Under the pieces are notes generated by a model. It had not been told where the DNA came from, made no database searches, and saw only the letters and a list, made by a program, of their open reading frames with translations. A DNA stretch of 53,428 nt from Bacteroidota bacterium (GTDB lineage: Bacteria; Bacteroidota; Bacteroidia; Flavobacteriales_D; Crocinitomicaceae): NCBI GenBank assembly GCA_024280295.1, contig JAJRQK010000052.1, forward strand, positions 1 through 53,428. Reading direction: 5' to 3'. Position 1 is the stretch's first letter. Every line of letters starts with the position of its first letter. This document shows, one piece after another, positions 33,878 to 42,574 of this stretch. The translations under genes were made by a program, and so were the position numbers.

Positions 33878-35950
33878 TCAGGTAATTCGCAATCCAATTA
33901 ACAAAACATCATCCAATTGTTCGGTATTCCCTCTCCATTCATCGAATTCTGATTCGACTCGTTCCTTTTGTTCAACCAAAGATAATGGTGCAATTTCGAC
34001 AAGAAGTCGCTTCAATCGTTTTGACATAAACTTCTTATCCTTTGGCCCACCGAATTGATCAGCATACCCATCACTACAAGTATAAATAACATCACCCGTT
34101 TTCAAGTCAAAAACTTGATTTGAGAACTTATGAACCTCATCTCCATCAATAAATCCTATTGATTTTCGGTCGCCCTTTAACTCAATTAATTCACCACTTC
34201 GAACAATATAAGCTGAATTTTGTGCCCCTGAAAAATGAAGTTCATTAGTTGCAATATCGATTGCACAAAGAGTGATATCCATTCCATCACGGATATTCTC
34301 GTCTACGAATTCCGAATTTAAGATCTCATTGATTTCCAGATTTAAAAAATCGAGCATTTGTCCAGGGTTCTGAACCTTTTCATCTAACTTACCAAGCTTG
34401 AGCATATTGTTTCCAATGATACTCACTAATGCTCCAGGAACACCATGTCCAGTGCAATCAGCAGTAGCATAAACGGTTAACCCTTGCGGCCATATTTTGG
34501 TAGATGGTATCGTTTCAACCCAATAAAAATCACCACTTACAATGTCCTTAGGACGAAACATCACAAATGAATCAGGAAGAATGCTTTTGAATTTTTTCTC
34601 ATTCGATAATACAGCATTTTGGATTCGTTTTGCGTACATCACACTTGCGACAAAATCATCATTTTTTTCTTTGAGTAAGATTCGCTGTTTTTCAATTTCT
34701 TTCGTGCGATCTGCAACTTCACTTTCTAATCGAACATTTGATTCTTCCAGTTCATTAACCAATAATTTTTGAGCACGTTCTTTCTCCTCTTGCAATGTCT
34801 TAAAACGTCGAACCATAAGGATCGAAAGACAGAGAAGTTCAATCAATGTTCCTACAGTAAGAGATCTTTGCGTTAATCCTGGATTATCAATCAATCCAAA
34901 ATTTCCAAGTATGAATATAGCTCCTCCAATGACTAGTGCTCCCAATCCAATGATAAATAATTTGCTTACATTTTTTGATTTTCGTTGAATGATTGCTGCA
35001 ATTAAGACAAAGATTAAGGCTACAAAACTCAATCCATTGATCAAAGGATAGGCAATTTCGTATGTTTTTCCAGGAATTAACGAAGTCAAAGTCAATAGAA
35101 TTGACAGTCCGATTAAGCCATGAGACATCGCTTTTTTCTTACCTTCAAACTCAAGGTAGTTCTTCGCATACAGCAGAGCAAATATAATTGTTAATCCGGC
35201 GATTGATAATATTGAATGTTGCGTCCAATAACCACCTGAAGTTGCTAAGTATTCGTGAAGATATCCATGAAGTGAAAATTGCAGAAATCCACTAAAAAAC
35301 ACATAACCCACATAAATCAGAAAAAGTCGTTCTCTTAATAAAATATAGAAAGTCATGTAGATGAACAAGGCGAATAAGAAAATCCCAAAATAAAGACCAG
35401 AAATCATTCTTTTCGAGACAATTCGATATTCAAAATCTGATTTGTTCCAAAATGTCATTGGTAGTGTTACATTCTCCCCATCGCTTGCGATTCTTAAAAT
35501 ATATTTCAGCTGACTATTTGCAGGAACCACTAATGGAAGTGCGCTTACTGAAGTTTTAATGTCCTTTTGATCGTATGGGACTGCATCTCCGGAATAGACA
35601 ATAGAACTATCTACAAACAAGAACAAACTGACCAAATTTGTAATTGGACGAGCAGTTTCTAAAACTAACTCTTGAGCGTTAGAGGTCTCATTTTTAATGG
35701 AAAATTCAACAAAGAACGTTGAAGTAGTAAAATCTAGGTTTTCTAACCGATTTTCCATTTTTCGAGGAGTAAATCGCTTCTGGTCTTTTAAAAAATCTTC
35801 GAAACTCATTTCTTGAGCAACTTCGTAAATTTGCAATTTATCAGAAACAGAAGTCCCAAAAAAATTCTGAGTTTCTGTAATTACTAACTCTTTTTGCGCA
35901 ATAGCAATTTGACCGAAAAGAAGCAATAATACAAATAAAATTGATTTCAT
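33878..35950 (-). CDS. 7TM-DISM receptor with SpoIIE-type PP2C phosphatase domain
   Basis: 690 residues in four parts: signal peptide (MKSILFVLLLLFGQIAIAQ); an extracytoplasmic 7TMR-DISMED2-like sensor (about 20-175); seven membrane helices (about 180-395); and, after a coiled coil (KERAQKLLVNELEE), a SpoIIE/PP2C phosphatase domain with IVSGDFYWVE, ATADCTGHGVPGALVS and DVIYTCSDGYADQFGG, which hold the metal-binding aspartates. It probably senses an external or periplasmic ligand and dephosphorylates an anti-sigma-factor antagonist. No STAS or anti-sigma kinase gene is adjacent. Confidence 0.93.
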   Translation of the reverse strand: MKSILFVLLLLFGQIAIAQKELVITETQNFFGTSVSDKLQIYEVAQEMSFEDFLKDQKRFTPRKMENRLENLDFTTSTFFVEFSIKNETSNAQELVLETARPITNLVSLFLFVDSSIVYSGDAVPYDQKDIKTSVSALPLVVPANSQLKYILRIASDGENVTLPMTFWNKSDFEYRIVSKRMISGLYFGIFLFALFIYMTFYILLRERLFLIYVGYVFFSGFLQFSLHGYLHEYLATSGGYWTQHSILSIAGLTIIFALLYAKNYLEFEGKKKAMSHGLIGLSILLTLTSLIPGKTYEIAYPLINGLSFVALIFVLIAAIIQRKSKNVSKLFIIGLGALVIGGAIFILGNFGLIDNPGLTQRSLTVGTLIELLCLSILMVRRFKTLQEEKERAQKLLVNELEESNVRLESEVADRTKEIEKQRILLKEKNDDFVASVMYAKRIQNAVLSNEKKFKSILPDSFVMFRPKDIVSGDFYWVETIPSTKIWPQGLTVYATADCTGHGVPGALVSIIGNNMLKLGKLDEKVQNPGQMLDFLNLEINEILNSEFVDENIRDGMDITLCAIDIATNELHFSGAQNSAYIVRSGELIELKGDRKSIGFIDGDEVHKFSNQVFDLKTGDVIYTCSDGYADQFGGPKDKKFMSKRLKRLLVEIAPLSLVEQKERVESEFDEWRGNTEQLDDVLLIGLRIT

Positions 35951-36136
35951 TATGTTGAATACTAAAGGGTACTAAGCGGGGTTAATCATTCCCAAACAAT
36001 TAAGGCCTAAGAACTCAGTTGTTGCATTATTAAGTAATTAAATCCCCTATCTAATTTACGAGGAATCAGCTTTATAGATTTTCAATAAACACTTCCAGGA
36101 GCATTGAGATCTGGAATTTTAAAAATTCTATTTTAA

Positions 36137-38281
36137 TTACTTTTCAATCTTTTCAAGATCCAATAAGAATGCATATTCAAGAGCGACTTCTTTATAACGT
36201 TGAAAGCGACCCGATGCTCCGCCATGACCAACATCCATATTGCAATCCATTATGAGTAAGTTATCGTCCGTTTTATTCTCTCTGAGTTTAGCAATCCATT
36301 TTGCTGGCTCCCAATACTGTACTTGACTGTCCCAATAACCTGTTGTAATGAGCAAATTTGGGTACTCTTTTTTCTCGATATTATCATAAGGTGAGTACGA
36401 TTTTATATAATGATAGTATTCCTCTTCTTTAGGATTACCCCACTCATCGAATTCACCTGTTGTTAGCGGAATAGATTCATCCAACATAGTTGAGACTACA
36501 TCCACAAAAGGAACGCCAGCAATTACTCCATTCCATAATTCTGGTGCCATATTGATTATTGCCCCCATTAGAAGTCCACCTGCACTACCACCTTGTGCAT
36601 ACAAATGTTCACTTGACGTATATTTTTCTTTGATCAAAAACTTTCCACAATCAATGAAGTCATAGAATGTATTTTTTTTCTTGAGTAGTTTTCCATCCTC
36701 ATACCAGTGCCGTCCCATCTCTTGTCCACCACGAATATGAGCAATTGCCATCACAAAACCACGGTCTAATAAACTCAATCGGATTGCGCTAAAACTTGCA
36801 TCCATGGAGTAGCCATAAGATCCATAAGCGTATAGAAGAAGAGGTGCTTTGCCGTCTAAGTTCGTTCCCTTTCGATAGACAATAGAGATCGGAACTTTTA
36901 CTCCATCTCTTGAAGTTGACATTATTCGTTCAGTGATGTAATTATCTTCCGAAAATTTACCTCCGAGTACTTCTTGCTGTTTTTTAACCTCTTGTGAAAG
37001 GTTGTTCATATTGTAATCGAATGTTGTTTGAGGAGTTCTCATTGATGTGTAACCGTATCTTAATATCTCGGTATCAAATTCAGGGTTAGAGAACGTATAT
37101 GCACTATATGCTGGATCTTTGAATTTTATATAATGCGCCTTATTTCCATTCCATTCTATTACCCGTAATTGGATCAGTCCATCTTTTCGCTCTGTAACGA
37201 CAAGATGATTCTTAAAAATGTCGATATCTTCTAGAAGTACATTAGGTCGATGTGCTATTACTTCTTTCCAATTCTTTTTTCCTGGTTGATCAACAGGTGT
37301 TTTCATTAATCGGAAATTTTTAGCATCTAGATTCGTCACGATATAGAAATCATCTCCATAATGATCAACCGAATACTCTAAATTTCGTTTTCGAGGTTGA
37401 ATAACTTTCCAATCTTCATTCGGAGTATCTGCATCTAAGAATTGAAACTCTGTTGAAAGCGTTTGATAAGAACTAATCATCAAATATTTCCTCGATTTTG
37501 TCTTGTAGATCGAGCATCCAAATGTGTCATCTTTCTCCTCATAAACCAGAACATCTTTTGAAGTACTCGTACCTAGGATATGGCGGTATATTTGATGCGA
37601 ACGAAGCGTTACAGGATCTTTCTTCGTGTAAAACACTGTCTTGTTATCGTTTGCCCATGTAATTCCTCCTGTCGTATTTTCAATTTTATCTGAAAGCATT
37701 TTACCTGTCTTCAGATTCTTAAAGAGAATTGTATACTGACGACGAGAAACTAGGTCGATACTATAGGCAATTAGTTCATTATTTTCGCTTATCGACTGTC
37801 CACCAATTGCAAAATAGTTTTCTCCTTTGGCCATCTCAGGACCGTTTAGCATAACCTCTTCTGGGGCCTCCTCATTGTCTTTTTTACGACAATACAGTCC
37901 GTAATCTTGTCCTTTTTCAAAGCGACTATAATAAACGTAACCATTCACTTTAACCGGAACAGATTCATCATCCTGTTTGATTCTCCCAACAATTTCATCA
38001 TACAATTCAGTTTGAAGTCCTTCTGTATGCTTCATCATTGATTTGAGATAATCGTTTTCCGCGTTCAGATAATCAAGGACATCTTGAGTTTGTTCGTCAG
38101 GCGTTTCTGCATTCTTTTGCTCATCACTCAATCTCATCCAGAAATAATTATCTACGCGCGTATCACCGTGAGTGGTTATTTTGTACTCGATTTTTTTCGC
38201 TTCAGGTGCTTTAGTCATATCGTTTGATGTAGAGCAACTCGTAATGACAAGTGCTGCAATTATATAGAGAATTATCTTCAT
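36137..38281 (-). CDS. Oligopeptidase B-type S9 serine peptidase, lipoprotein
   Basis: 714 residues starting with a lipoprotein signal (MKIILYIIAALVI, lipobox ITSC), so probably periplasmic or outer-membrane attached rather than cytosolic. The N-terminal part contains YFWMRL and a seven-bladed propeller; the C-terminal alpha/beta-hydrolase domain has the catalytic serine 566 in QGGSAGGLLMG, Asp651 in GYWDSQVQYWEP and His686 in VGHGGASGR. These match oligopeptidase B (PtrB), which cleaves after basic residues in short peptides. Stands alone between genes of the same strand. Confidence 0.93.
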   Translation of the reverse strand: MKIILYIIAALVITSCSTSNDMTKAPEAKKIEYKITTHGDTRVDNYFWMRLSDEQKNAETPDEQTQDVLDYLNAENDYLKSMMKHTEGLQTELYDEIVGRIKQDDESVPVKVNGYVYYSRFEKGQDYGLYCRKKDNEEAPEEVMLNGPEMAKGENYFAIGGQSISENNELIAYSIDLVSRRQYTILFKNLKTGKMLSDKIENTTGGITWANDNKTVFYTKKDPVTLRSHQIYRHILGTSTSKDVLVYEEKDDTFGCSIYKTKSRKYLMISSYQTLSTEFQFLDADTPNEDWKVIQPRKRNLEYSVDHYGDDFYIVTNLDAKNFRLMKTPVDQPGKKNWKEVIAHRPNVLLEDIDIFKNHLVVTERKDGLIQLRVIEWNGNKAHYIKFKDPAYSAYTFSNPEFDTEILRYGYTSMRTPQTTFDYNMNNLSQEVKKQQEVLGGKFSEDNYITERIMSTSRDGVKVPISIVYRKGTNLDGKAPLLLYAYGSYGYSMDASFSAIRLSLLDRGFVMAIAHIRGGQEMGRHWYEDGKLLKKKNTFYDFIDCGKFLIKEKYTSSEHLYAQGGSAGGLLMGAIINMAPELWNGVIAGVPFVDVVSTMLDESIPLTTGEFDEWGNPKEEEYYHYIKSYSPYDNIEKKEYPNLLITTGYWDSQVQYWEPAKWIAKLRENKTDDNLLIMDCNMDVGHGGASGRFQRYKEVALEYAFLLDLEKIEK

Positions 38282-38320
38282 AAATTAGTTGGTCTTTTGC
38301 AGGATTAGCACCTACTGATT

Positions 38321-38899
38321 TTAAGAATCAATTTCATCTTCCTCCTCATCCTCTTCCTCTTCAGTATCCTCAGATTCTATGATCTCCACAATTTCGCAGT
38401 CTTCCATGTTTACACCAAGAAGAGTTCCATCACATCGACCTCGAATTACAATTCGCATTCCTTTACTCAATTTGGATACCGCTTCTTCATCATCAATGTA
38501 GCACGTAACGGAGCCGAAAATATCATAACCAACTAAAGAAAAATTGATATTATTGAGTAGATCCTTACTAATATCACTTATCACTCCATCAACATAAAAG
38601 ATCTTGTTTTTGTATTTAGTATCTGCACTTACTTCGTTATTATCATACTCTTCGGCAAGATCCGTTGCTAAGACTGTTTTGGTTTCTCTTTCTAGATCCA
38701 TTTTCACTTTCCGATCTGCGATCATTTTCGCTTTCTCTTCATCACTCAAGTTAGGATCATTCAGAATGGTTTGTTCTGTAACTACTTTCTTTTTTCTTCT
38801 TGGACGAAAGTCAGATGGATCTGGTGCACTTGCATACGCGAGAAACATAAACGCTCCCAAAAGAGTAAGCGAGAAAATATTTAGAAATTTATTCTTCAT
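38321..38899 (-). CDS. Exported OB-fold (tRNA_anti-like) protein with acidic tail
   Basis: 192 residues: a signal-like hydrophobic N-terminus (IFSLTLLGAFMFLAYASA), a charged linker (RPRRKKKVV), a helical segment and, at about 95-170, a beta-barrel pattern with NKIFYVDGVISDI, FGSVTCYIDDEEA and MRIVIRGRCDG, typical of the tRNA_anti-like OB domain. The C-terminus is an almost pure acidic tail. Family members are common in Bacteroidota and uncharacterised. The start overlaps the upstream VanZ-like gene by 11 nt. Confidence 0.75.
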   Translation of the reverse strand: MKNKFLNIFSLTLLGAFMFLAYASAPDPSDFRPRRKKKVVTEQTILNDPNLSDEEKAKMIADRKVKMDLERETKTVLATDLAEEYDNNEVSADTKYKNKIFYVDGVISDISKDLLNNINFSLVGYDIFGSVTCYIDDEEAVSKLSKGMRIVIRGRCDGTLLGVNMEDCEIVEIIESEDTEEEEDEEEDEIDS

Positions 38900-39347
38900 A
38901 ACTTAATATTGAGTTGGGACTAAAGTTAATCCTTTTCCTAAAAATGACAAATGGAATTATAGTTGCAAAAGTGTAAAACAAGAGATCACTCCAATCGAAA
39001 GTACCAAGAGAGGGATTTATCAGCTGACTCAATTCAAAAGACACAGCGATAATGGGTGAAATGAGTGTCCATATAAACCCCATCCATCGCATTGATTTCC
39101 TCCAAACATGAAGCATTATACAAACATACGAAAAGAGCCAAAGTCCATCGGGCAATGAGTACAGAAACCAATTTGGCAGGTCTGTGCGCGTCAAAGACAT
39201 TGTTTCTTGAAAAAACATCACTGAATTGGATAAACCAACATCATCAATCCAACCGAAAAAAATAAGTGAAGGATCGCGAAAAAAAAGATAGATAAAACAA
39301 CCTACCAATAGTGATAAAATAGAATTTACTATCAGCCTAGATTTCAT
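38889..39347 (-). CDS. VanZ-like four-helix membrane protein
   Basis: 152 residues with four hydrophobic helices. The last part has SFELSQLINPSLGTFDWSDLLFY, similar to the VanZ signature in which an E-x-x-Q segment is followed by G-x-x-D-x-x-D-x-x-x-N; here the second acidic position is kept as DWSD but the final asparagine is missing. I assign VanZ-like tentatively. It overlaps the OB-fold gene by 11 nt and follows the next upstream gene by 23 nt, so the three form a small operon. Confidence 0.65.
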   Translation of the reverse strand: MKSRLIVNSILSLLVGCFIYLFFRDPSLIFFGWIDDVGLSNSVMFFQETMSLTRTDLPNWFLYSLPDGLWLFSYVCIMLHVWRKSMRWMGFIWTLISPIIAVSFELSQLINPSLGTFDWSDLLFYTFATIIPFVIFRKRINFSPNSILSYEE

Positions 39348-39370
39348 CTGTGAATTAACTGCATAAATTT

Positions 39371-39793
39371 CTAATTTTCGAGTTTTAGCATTAAATTCGA
39401 AAGGAGTTCCTCATTGAGTAAATCTATCGGAACGCTATACGATTTCGACGCTCCTTCTATTAATATTCGATTTGGACAGTTTGTTTTCTCTGTACATGCT
39501 AATTCACTTAATGTTTGTTCGAAGGCTATCATTTCATCTAAAATCGAATATTCCATCATCAAACTTGATATCAGCATATCTCCATATCGGACGTAGTAAA
39601 CTTTTGTGGAATCCTTGTAGGATTTAATTGTAAAAACATCAAGCGTAACGAATTCATTTCCATTTTTCTCCTGCGTTTTTAAGATGATTCTGTATTCCGT
39701 AGAATCTAAATAACTGGGGAACAACCTTTCGCTTTGTGAAAAGGAAAAGGTAGAAGTCAATGTAAGCAGGAAGTATAAAATTAAAGGTTTCAC
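39371..39793 (-). CDS. Small exported protein of unknown function
   Basis: 141 residues from a GTG at 39793, chosen because the signal peptide begins there (VKPLILYFLLTLTSTFSFSQ). The frame is open to 39886, but the extra 31 residues look like the decayed end of an SGNH hydrolase gene upstream. The mature part is beta-rich with a single CTEKTNC motif that could form a disulfide. No family recognised. Confidence 0.6.
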   Translation of the reverse strand: MKPLILYFLLTLTSTFSFSQSERLFPSYLDSTEYRIILKTQEKNGNEFVTLDVFTIKSYKDSTKVYYVRYGDMLISSLMMEYSILDEMIAFEQTLSELACTEKTNCPNRILIEGASKSYSVPIDLLNEELLSNLMLKLEN

Positions 39794-39898
39794 GTCAGTT
39801 CTAATTTTAAATTGGTCTAGTAAGGTAAGGAATTTAGTGTAAAAAAAATTCCAATTATTCAACAATGCTATTTCATATTCCTCCATAGAAATATTATT

Positions 39899-40132
39899 CT
39901 ACAAATCGTTTGTGCCAATTAATCTAGTTGTAAAACCGGATTTGTGACCCTGTAAAGGTCCAAAATGATTATCAATATATGAGTGAGCTCTATTGCAGTA
40001 GAATCAGGTGTGGTTCCAAAAATTTAGCGTTTCTCGCTCAAGAAATGCTCCAACATACTCCGGATATCCGAGATAAGTTCGGGCGCCAATAGTGATACTG
40101 TCTCCTAGGGCTAGGTAAGTTTCCCAATTCAT
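39899..40132 (-). pseudogene. Degraded SGNH/GDSL hydrolase gene
   Basis: Reading the minus strand from the ATG at 40132 gives MNWETYLALGDSITIGART then YLGYPEYVGAFLE, a textbook SGNH block I. The frame stops at 40004 after NFWNHT. Beyond the stop the same frame continues with YIDNHFGPLQ and reaches IGTND, the block III motif, before another stop at 39899. About 30-40 residues expected between these blocks are missing. The remainder, with the catalytic block V, is absent. It is therefore a relic rather than a functional gene. Decay may continue into 39794-39898, where codons give MEEYEIALLN. Confidence 0.75.
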
Positions 40133-40262
40133 AATTTTCGTAGACTACTGTCACGGTTAGGCTAGGAATAGTAGTCGATTTCGGAAGCAGAATTTTTCAA
40201 TTTACTACTAATGTAGTTGCGGATTACAATGTTCATATTTACTACTATTTCGGCTATTGTTT

Positions 40263-40595
40263 TTATACTTTGTTAGCTGTCTGGGCTTTCTTTTCCGTTC
40301 TGTTGATAGCGTTGGCAAAAACATACTCTTTTGCAATTTTTAGAGCTTGTTCAGCTAATGATTCGTTTTCCAAGTCATAAACAACCTTATCGCTTAACCA
40401 AGCAATTATCAAGTCATTTTTGTTAAGCCCAAAGAATGTAGCGAATTTCATCACTTGTTCTTTTGTTGGTTTTCTTTCTCCTCTTTCGAACTTGCTTATA
40501 ATCGCTTGGTCTATATCAAGTTCAGCTCCTACGTGGCGAAGAATGTAATTTTTTTCTTCTCTTGCCTTTCTAATTATTTCTCCAAATGATTCCAT
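40263..40595 (-). CDS. XRE-family helix-turn-helix regulator
   Basis: 110 residues from the ATG at 40595; the frame extends to a TTG at 40616 inside the candidate operator. The first 65 residues form a Cro/CI-type HTH: GEIIRKAREEK, then HVGAELDIDQAIISKFERGERKP and VMKFATFFGL. The rest is helical. Very similar regulators sit beside restriction-modification genes in Bacteroidota, but none is present here, so this copy is an orphan. Likely autoregulated through the dyad just upstream of its start. Confidence 0.85.
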   Translation of the reverse strand: MESFGEIIRKAREEKNYILRHVGAELDIDQAIISKFERGERKPTKEQVMKFATFFGLNKNDLIIAWLSDKVVYDLENESLAEQALKIAKEYVFANAINRTEKKAQTANKV

Positions 40596-40607
40596 AAGAC
40601 AATTTTT

Positions 40608-40628
40608 TTTTGACAAAAAAAGTCAAAA
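40608..40628. promoter_or_regulatory. Candidate operator of the XRE regulator
   Basis: Perfect 7-nt arms TTTTGAC (40608-40614) and GTCAAAA (40622-40628) separated by seven adenines, ending 13 nt upstream of the XRE start at 40595 (minus). Size and position suit binding by the encoded dimer and negative autoregulation. Not tested. Confidence 0.5.
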
Positions 40629-40660
40629 TCATTAAAGTAATCATCAGAAGCGTTGGGAAA

Positions 40661-40724
40661 TTTTAGCTCTTTTGGTTTTTTAAGGGTTGGAATTGTGCGT
40701 TGACTAAAACCGAAAGTGCTAAAA
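40661..40724. repeat. Long imperfect inverted repeat with 19-nt arms, plus adjoining GC hairpin
   Basis: Arms 40661-40679 (starting TTTTAGCTCTTT) and 40706-40724 (ending GTGCTAAAA) match at 17 of 19 positions with a 26-nt loop. A second hairpin GGCG/CGCC lies at 40730-40743, followed by TTGCAGCTAAC. Short GCGTTGG words occur on both sides (40650 and 40780). The arrangement recalls integron-cassette or palindromic-repeat boundaries of Bacteroidota, but no integrase or proper attC boxes are seen. No gene otherwise in 40617-40870. Confidence 0.5.
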
Positions 40725-40870
40725 TGTGCGGCGGGTTTTCGCCTTGCAGCTAACTAATATAGAAAGTTAACAGACAAAGCGTTGGTAAGTTCTCAATTAG
40801 AGCATCAAACCAGCGAAACAGAAGAACACTCTATTGATGTCTTTTTTCTTCAGATAAATTCAAATCACTT

Positions 40871-41701
40871 GTGACATTCACAAATATCTTAATTTTAGTT
40901 GTAGTTTTCAGTCACCTAATTATTCAGTTGGTCCTTATTTTTGATTTAACTATGAAACGCAAAGAAACACACTTGTATGAGAACGGTAAACTCCCAGAAC
41001 CGACAACTAAAGTTGAGGGAAGATTTTTTGAGACACACATGACTGAAGCCAGATCATTAAACCGCTTGAGAAAACCGATGTATTCTAAATTAACAAATGG
41101 CAAATCTGAGAAAGTATCAAGAACATTCATTCGCAATCAAAATTTGTCAATACCGATTGCGAAATTCATGGACAGGAGAGCTCTGAAATTTCAAAAATTA
41201 GGGATTCCAATTATTGAATTAGACATGGCATCAATGCACGAAATTGATAACTTTTCGGAATCATTTACTTCAGAAGTACAATCACTTCAGCTTTATAAAC
41301 CGGTAAGTGCTAGAAGAATTCGTAAAAATTTAAAAAAGGGATATCTAATTGGAGGATTTAAGGAAGTTTCGACTCGCGCGCAGATAGAAATTCAAAAGAT
41401 AAGTGAATTTCACACCTACCACGCTATGATCCGTCACATGCTTGAATCGATTGTCCGAATGGTAAATATGGCAGACATCTACATCGATCTTGCCGAACAA
41501 AAAGGAGTTAAGTCACCTCGTCGTCTATCCCGACAGTTATTAAGTCTACATATAAATGCATTGCCTGGATGCATGAAATTAGATAAGTTATCCGCACCGA
41601 TTCAAGCGAGTGGAATACCAATTATTCATCAAGATGTGCCATCAATTTCGCCCTATCCAGCAAATATAAGTCACTATTTGAATGATTCATGTCCAAAATA
41701 A
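40871..41701 (+). CDS. Unknown protein with N-terminal membrane anchor
   Basis: 276 residues from a GTG. The first 28 residues form a hydrophobic anchor (ILILVVVFSHLIIQLVLIF), then a basic, mostly helical body with RFFETHMTEARSLNRL, RRIRKNLKKGYLIGG, an HTYHAMIRHMLESIV segment and AEQKGVKSPRRLSRQLLSLH. Several histidines recur (THMT, HEID, HTYH, IRHM), but no known motif is met. It overlaps the next gene by 13 nt, so it is tied to the sterol-desaturase-like gene. No family recognised. Confidence 0.65.
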   Translation: MTFTNILILVVVFSHLIIQLVLIFDLTMKRKETHLYENGKLPEPTTKVEGRFFETHMTEARSLNRLRKPMYSKLTNGKSEKVSRTFIRNQNLSIPIAKFMDRRALKFQKLGIPIIELDMASMHEIDNFSESFTSEVQSLQLYKPVSARRIRKNLKKGYLIGGFKEVSTRAQIEIQKISEFHTYHAMIRHMLESIVRMVNMADIYIDLAEQKGVKSPRRLSRQLLSLHINALPGCMKLDKLSAPIQASGIPIIHQDVPSISPYPANISHYLNDSCPK

Positions 41702-42021
41702 GATTCTATAGAACGCTATATTACCCTCTTGTAATTAGTATTACGATGGCAGTTGGACTGGCTAGCACGTATTGGTTACCAATCGAATTGTACACTCTAA
41801 TTCCAATTGTTTTAACCTTTATTTTCTTGTTAACATTCATTTTTGGTGAAAAACAAGCGGCATATAAAAAAGAATGGAGTGGAAAAAAAGAAGATTCAAA
41901 AGCCGATTTTTTGCAAACTTTTCTGATCCTTCCACTTGCCTCGAAAATTGCCGAAATTATTGTTCCAATTGCATTGTTCTATCCAATTGAAAAAATTTCT
42001 ACGCATCTTGCGTTTAATTAA
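41689..42021 (+). CDS. N-terminal fragment of a frameshifted sterol desaturase/fatty-acid hydroxylase
   Basis: 110 codons with three hydrophobic segments and a basic loop (KEWSGKKEDSKADFLQTF), typical of the membrane-embedded N-terminus of this family, ending early after HLAFN. One base removed near TTTAATTAAT at 42013-42021 restores the frame into the next fragment, giving an intact protein of about 295 residues. The start ATG lies within the end of the preceding gene (13-nt overlap). Confidence 0.7.
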   Translation: MSKIRFYRTLYYPLVISITMAVGLASTYWLPIELYTLIPIVLTFIFLLTFIFGEKQAAYKKEWSGKKEDSKADFLQTFLILPLASKIAEIIVPIALFYPIEKISTHLAFN

Positions 42022-42574
42022 TCTTGTTGCGGAATATGGAATTATTACTCAATTTATTTTAGCCTTACTTGCTTGTGAACTTTCCTTCTATTGGTTCCAC
42101 AGAGCAGTGCATCATTTGCCGTTATTATGGAGGTTTCACTCGTTGCACCACGGCGCTGATAGAGTTTATTGGTTGAATGCAGGACGATTTCATTTTCTTG
42201 AATCATTTTTTACTTCGATAAGCTACTTCATTCCATTAATATTCTTTGCGCCAATGTCAGAAATCACAATTCTAATAATATCCCTCTCCAGTATTACCGG
42301 ATTTTTAGAACATGTCAATATTGATATAAAAGCGGGGTGGCTAAATTACATTTTCAATACCTGTCAACTACATCGGTGGCATCACTCTAAAGTCGTACTT
42401 GAATCGAATAAGAACTACGGCAAAATACTCATTATATGGGATTTGATCTTTGGATCTTATTTTCTCCCCAAAGATCGTGAAGTGGAAGAGGTTGGGATTA
42501 TTAGAGAAGACGTTCCTATTGATTTCAAGAGCCAACAGGCATATCCGTTTAGAAAGAAGTCTAGCGAGGTATAA
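41936..42574 (+). CDS. Catalytic fragment of a sterol desaturase/fatty-acid hydroxylase family protein
   Basis: The apparent TTG start lies in the previous fragment; meaningful sequence starts around 42010 with NLVAEYGIITQ. All three histidine boxes for the di-iron centre are present: FHRAVHH, FHSLHHGADRVYW and LHRWHHSK, with membrane helices between. Enzymes of the family hydroxylate or desaturate sterols, carotenoids, fatty acids or aldehydes. The C-terminus overlaps the convergent cytochrome P450 gene by 14 nt. Its position beside the lipid/isoprenoid cluster suggests that it modifies that product; substrate unknown. Confidence 0.8.
   Translation: MPRKLPKLLFQLHCSIQLKKFLRILRLINLVAEYGIITQFILALLACELSFYWFHRAVHHLPLLWRFHSLHHGADRVYWLNAGRFHFLESFFTSISYFIPLIFFAPMSEITILIISLSSITGFLEHVNIDIKAGWLNYIFNTCQLHRWHHSKVVLESNKNYGKILIIWDLIFGSYFLPKDREVEEVGIIREDVPIDFKSQQAYPFRKKSSEV

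Noticed and set aside
40640-40800. Integron attC site
   Set aside because: The inverted repeat is clear, but the RYYYAAC and GTTRRRY boxes are not properly present and there is no integrase or cassette array.
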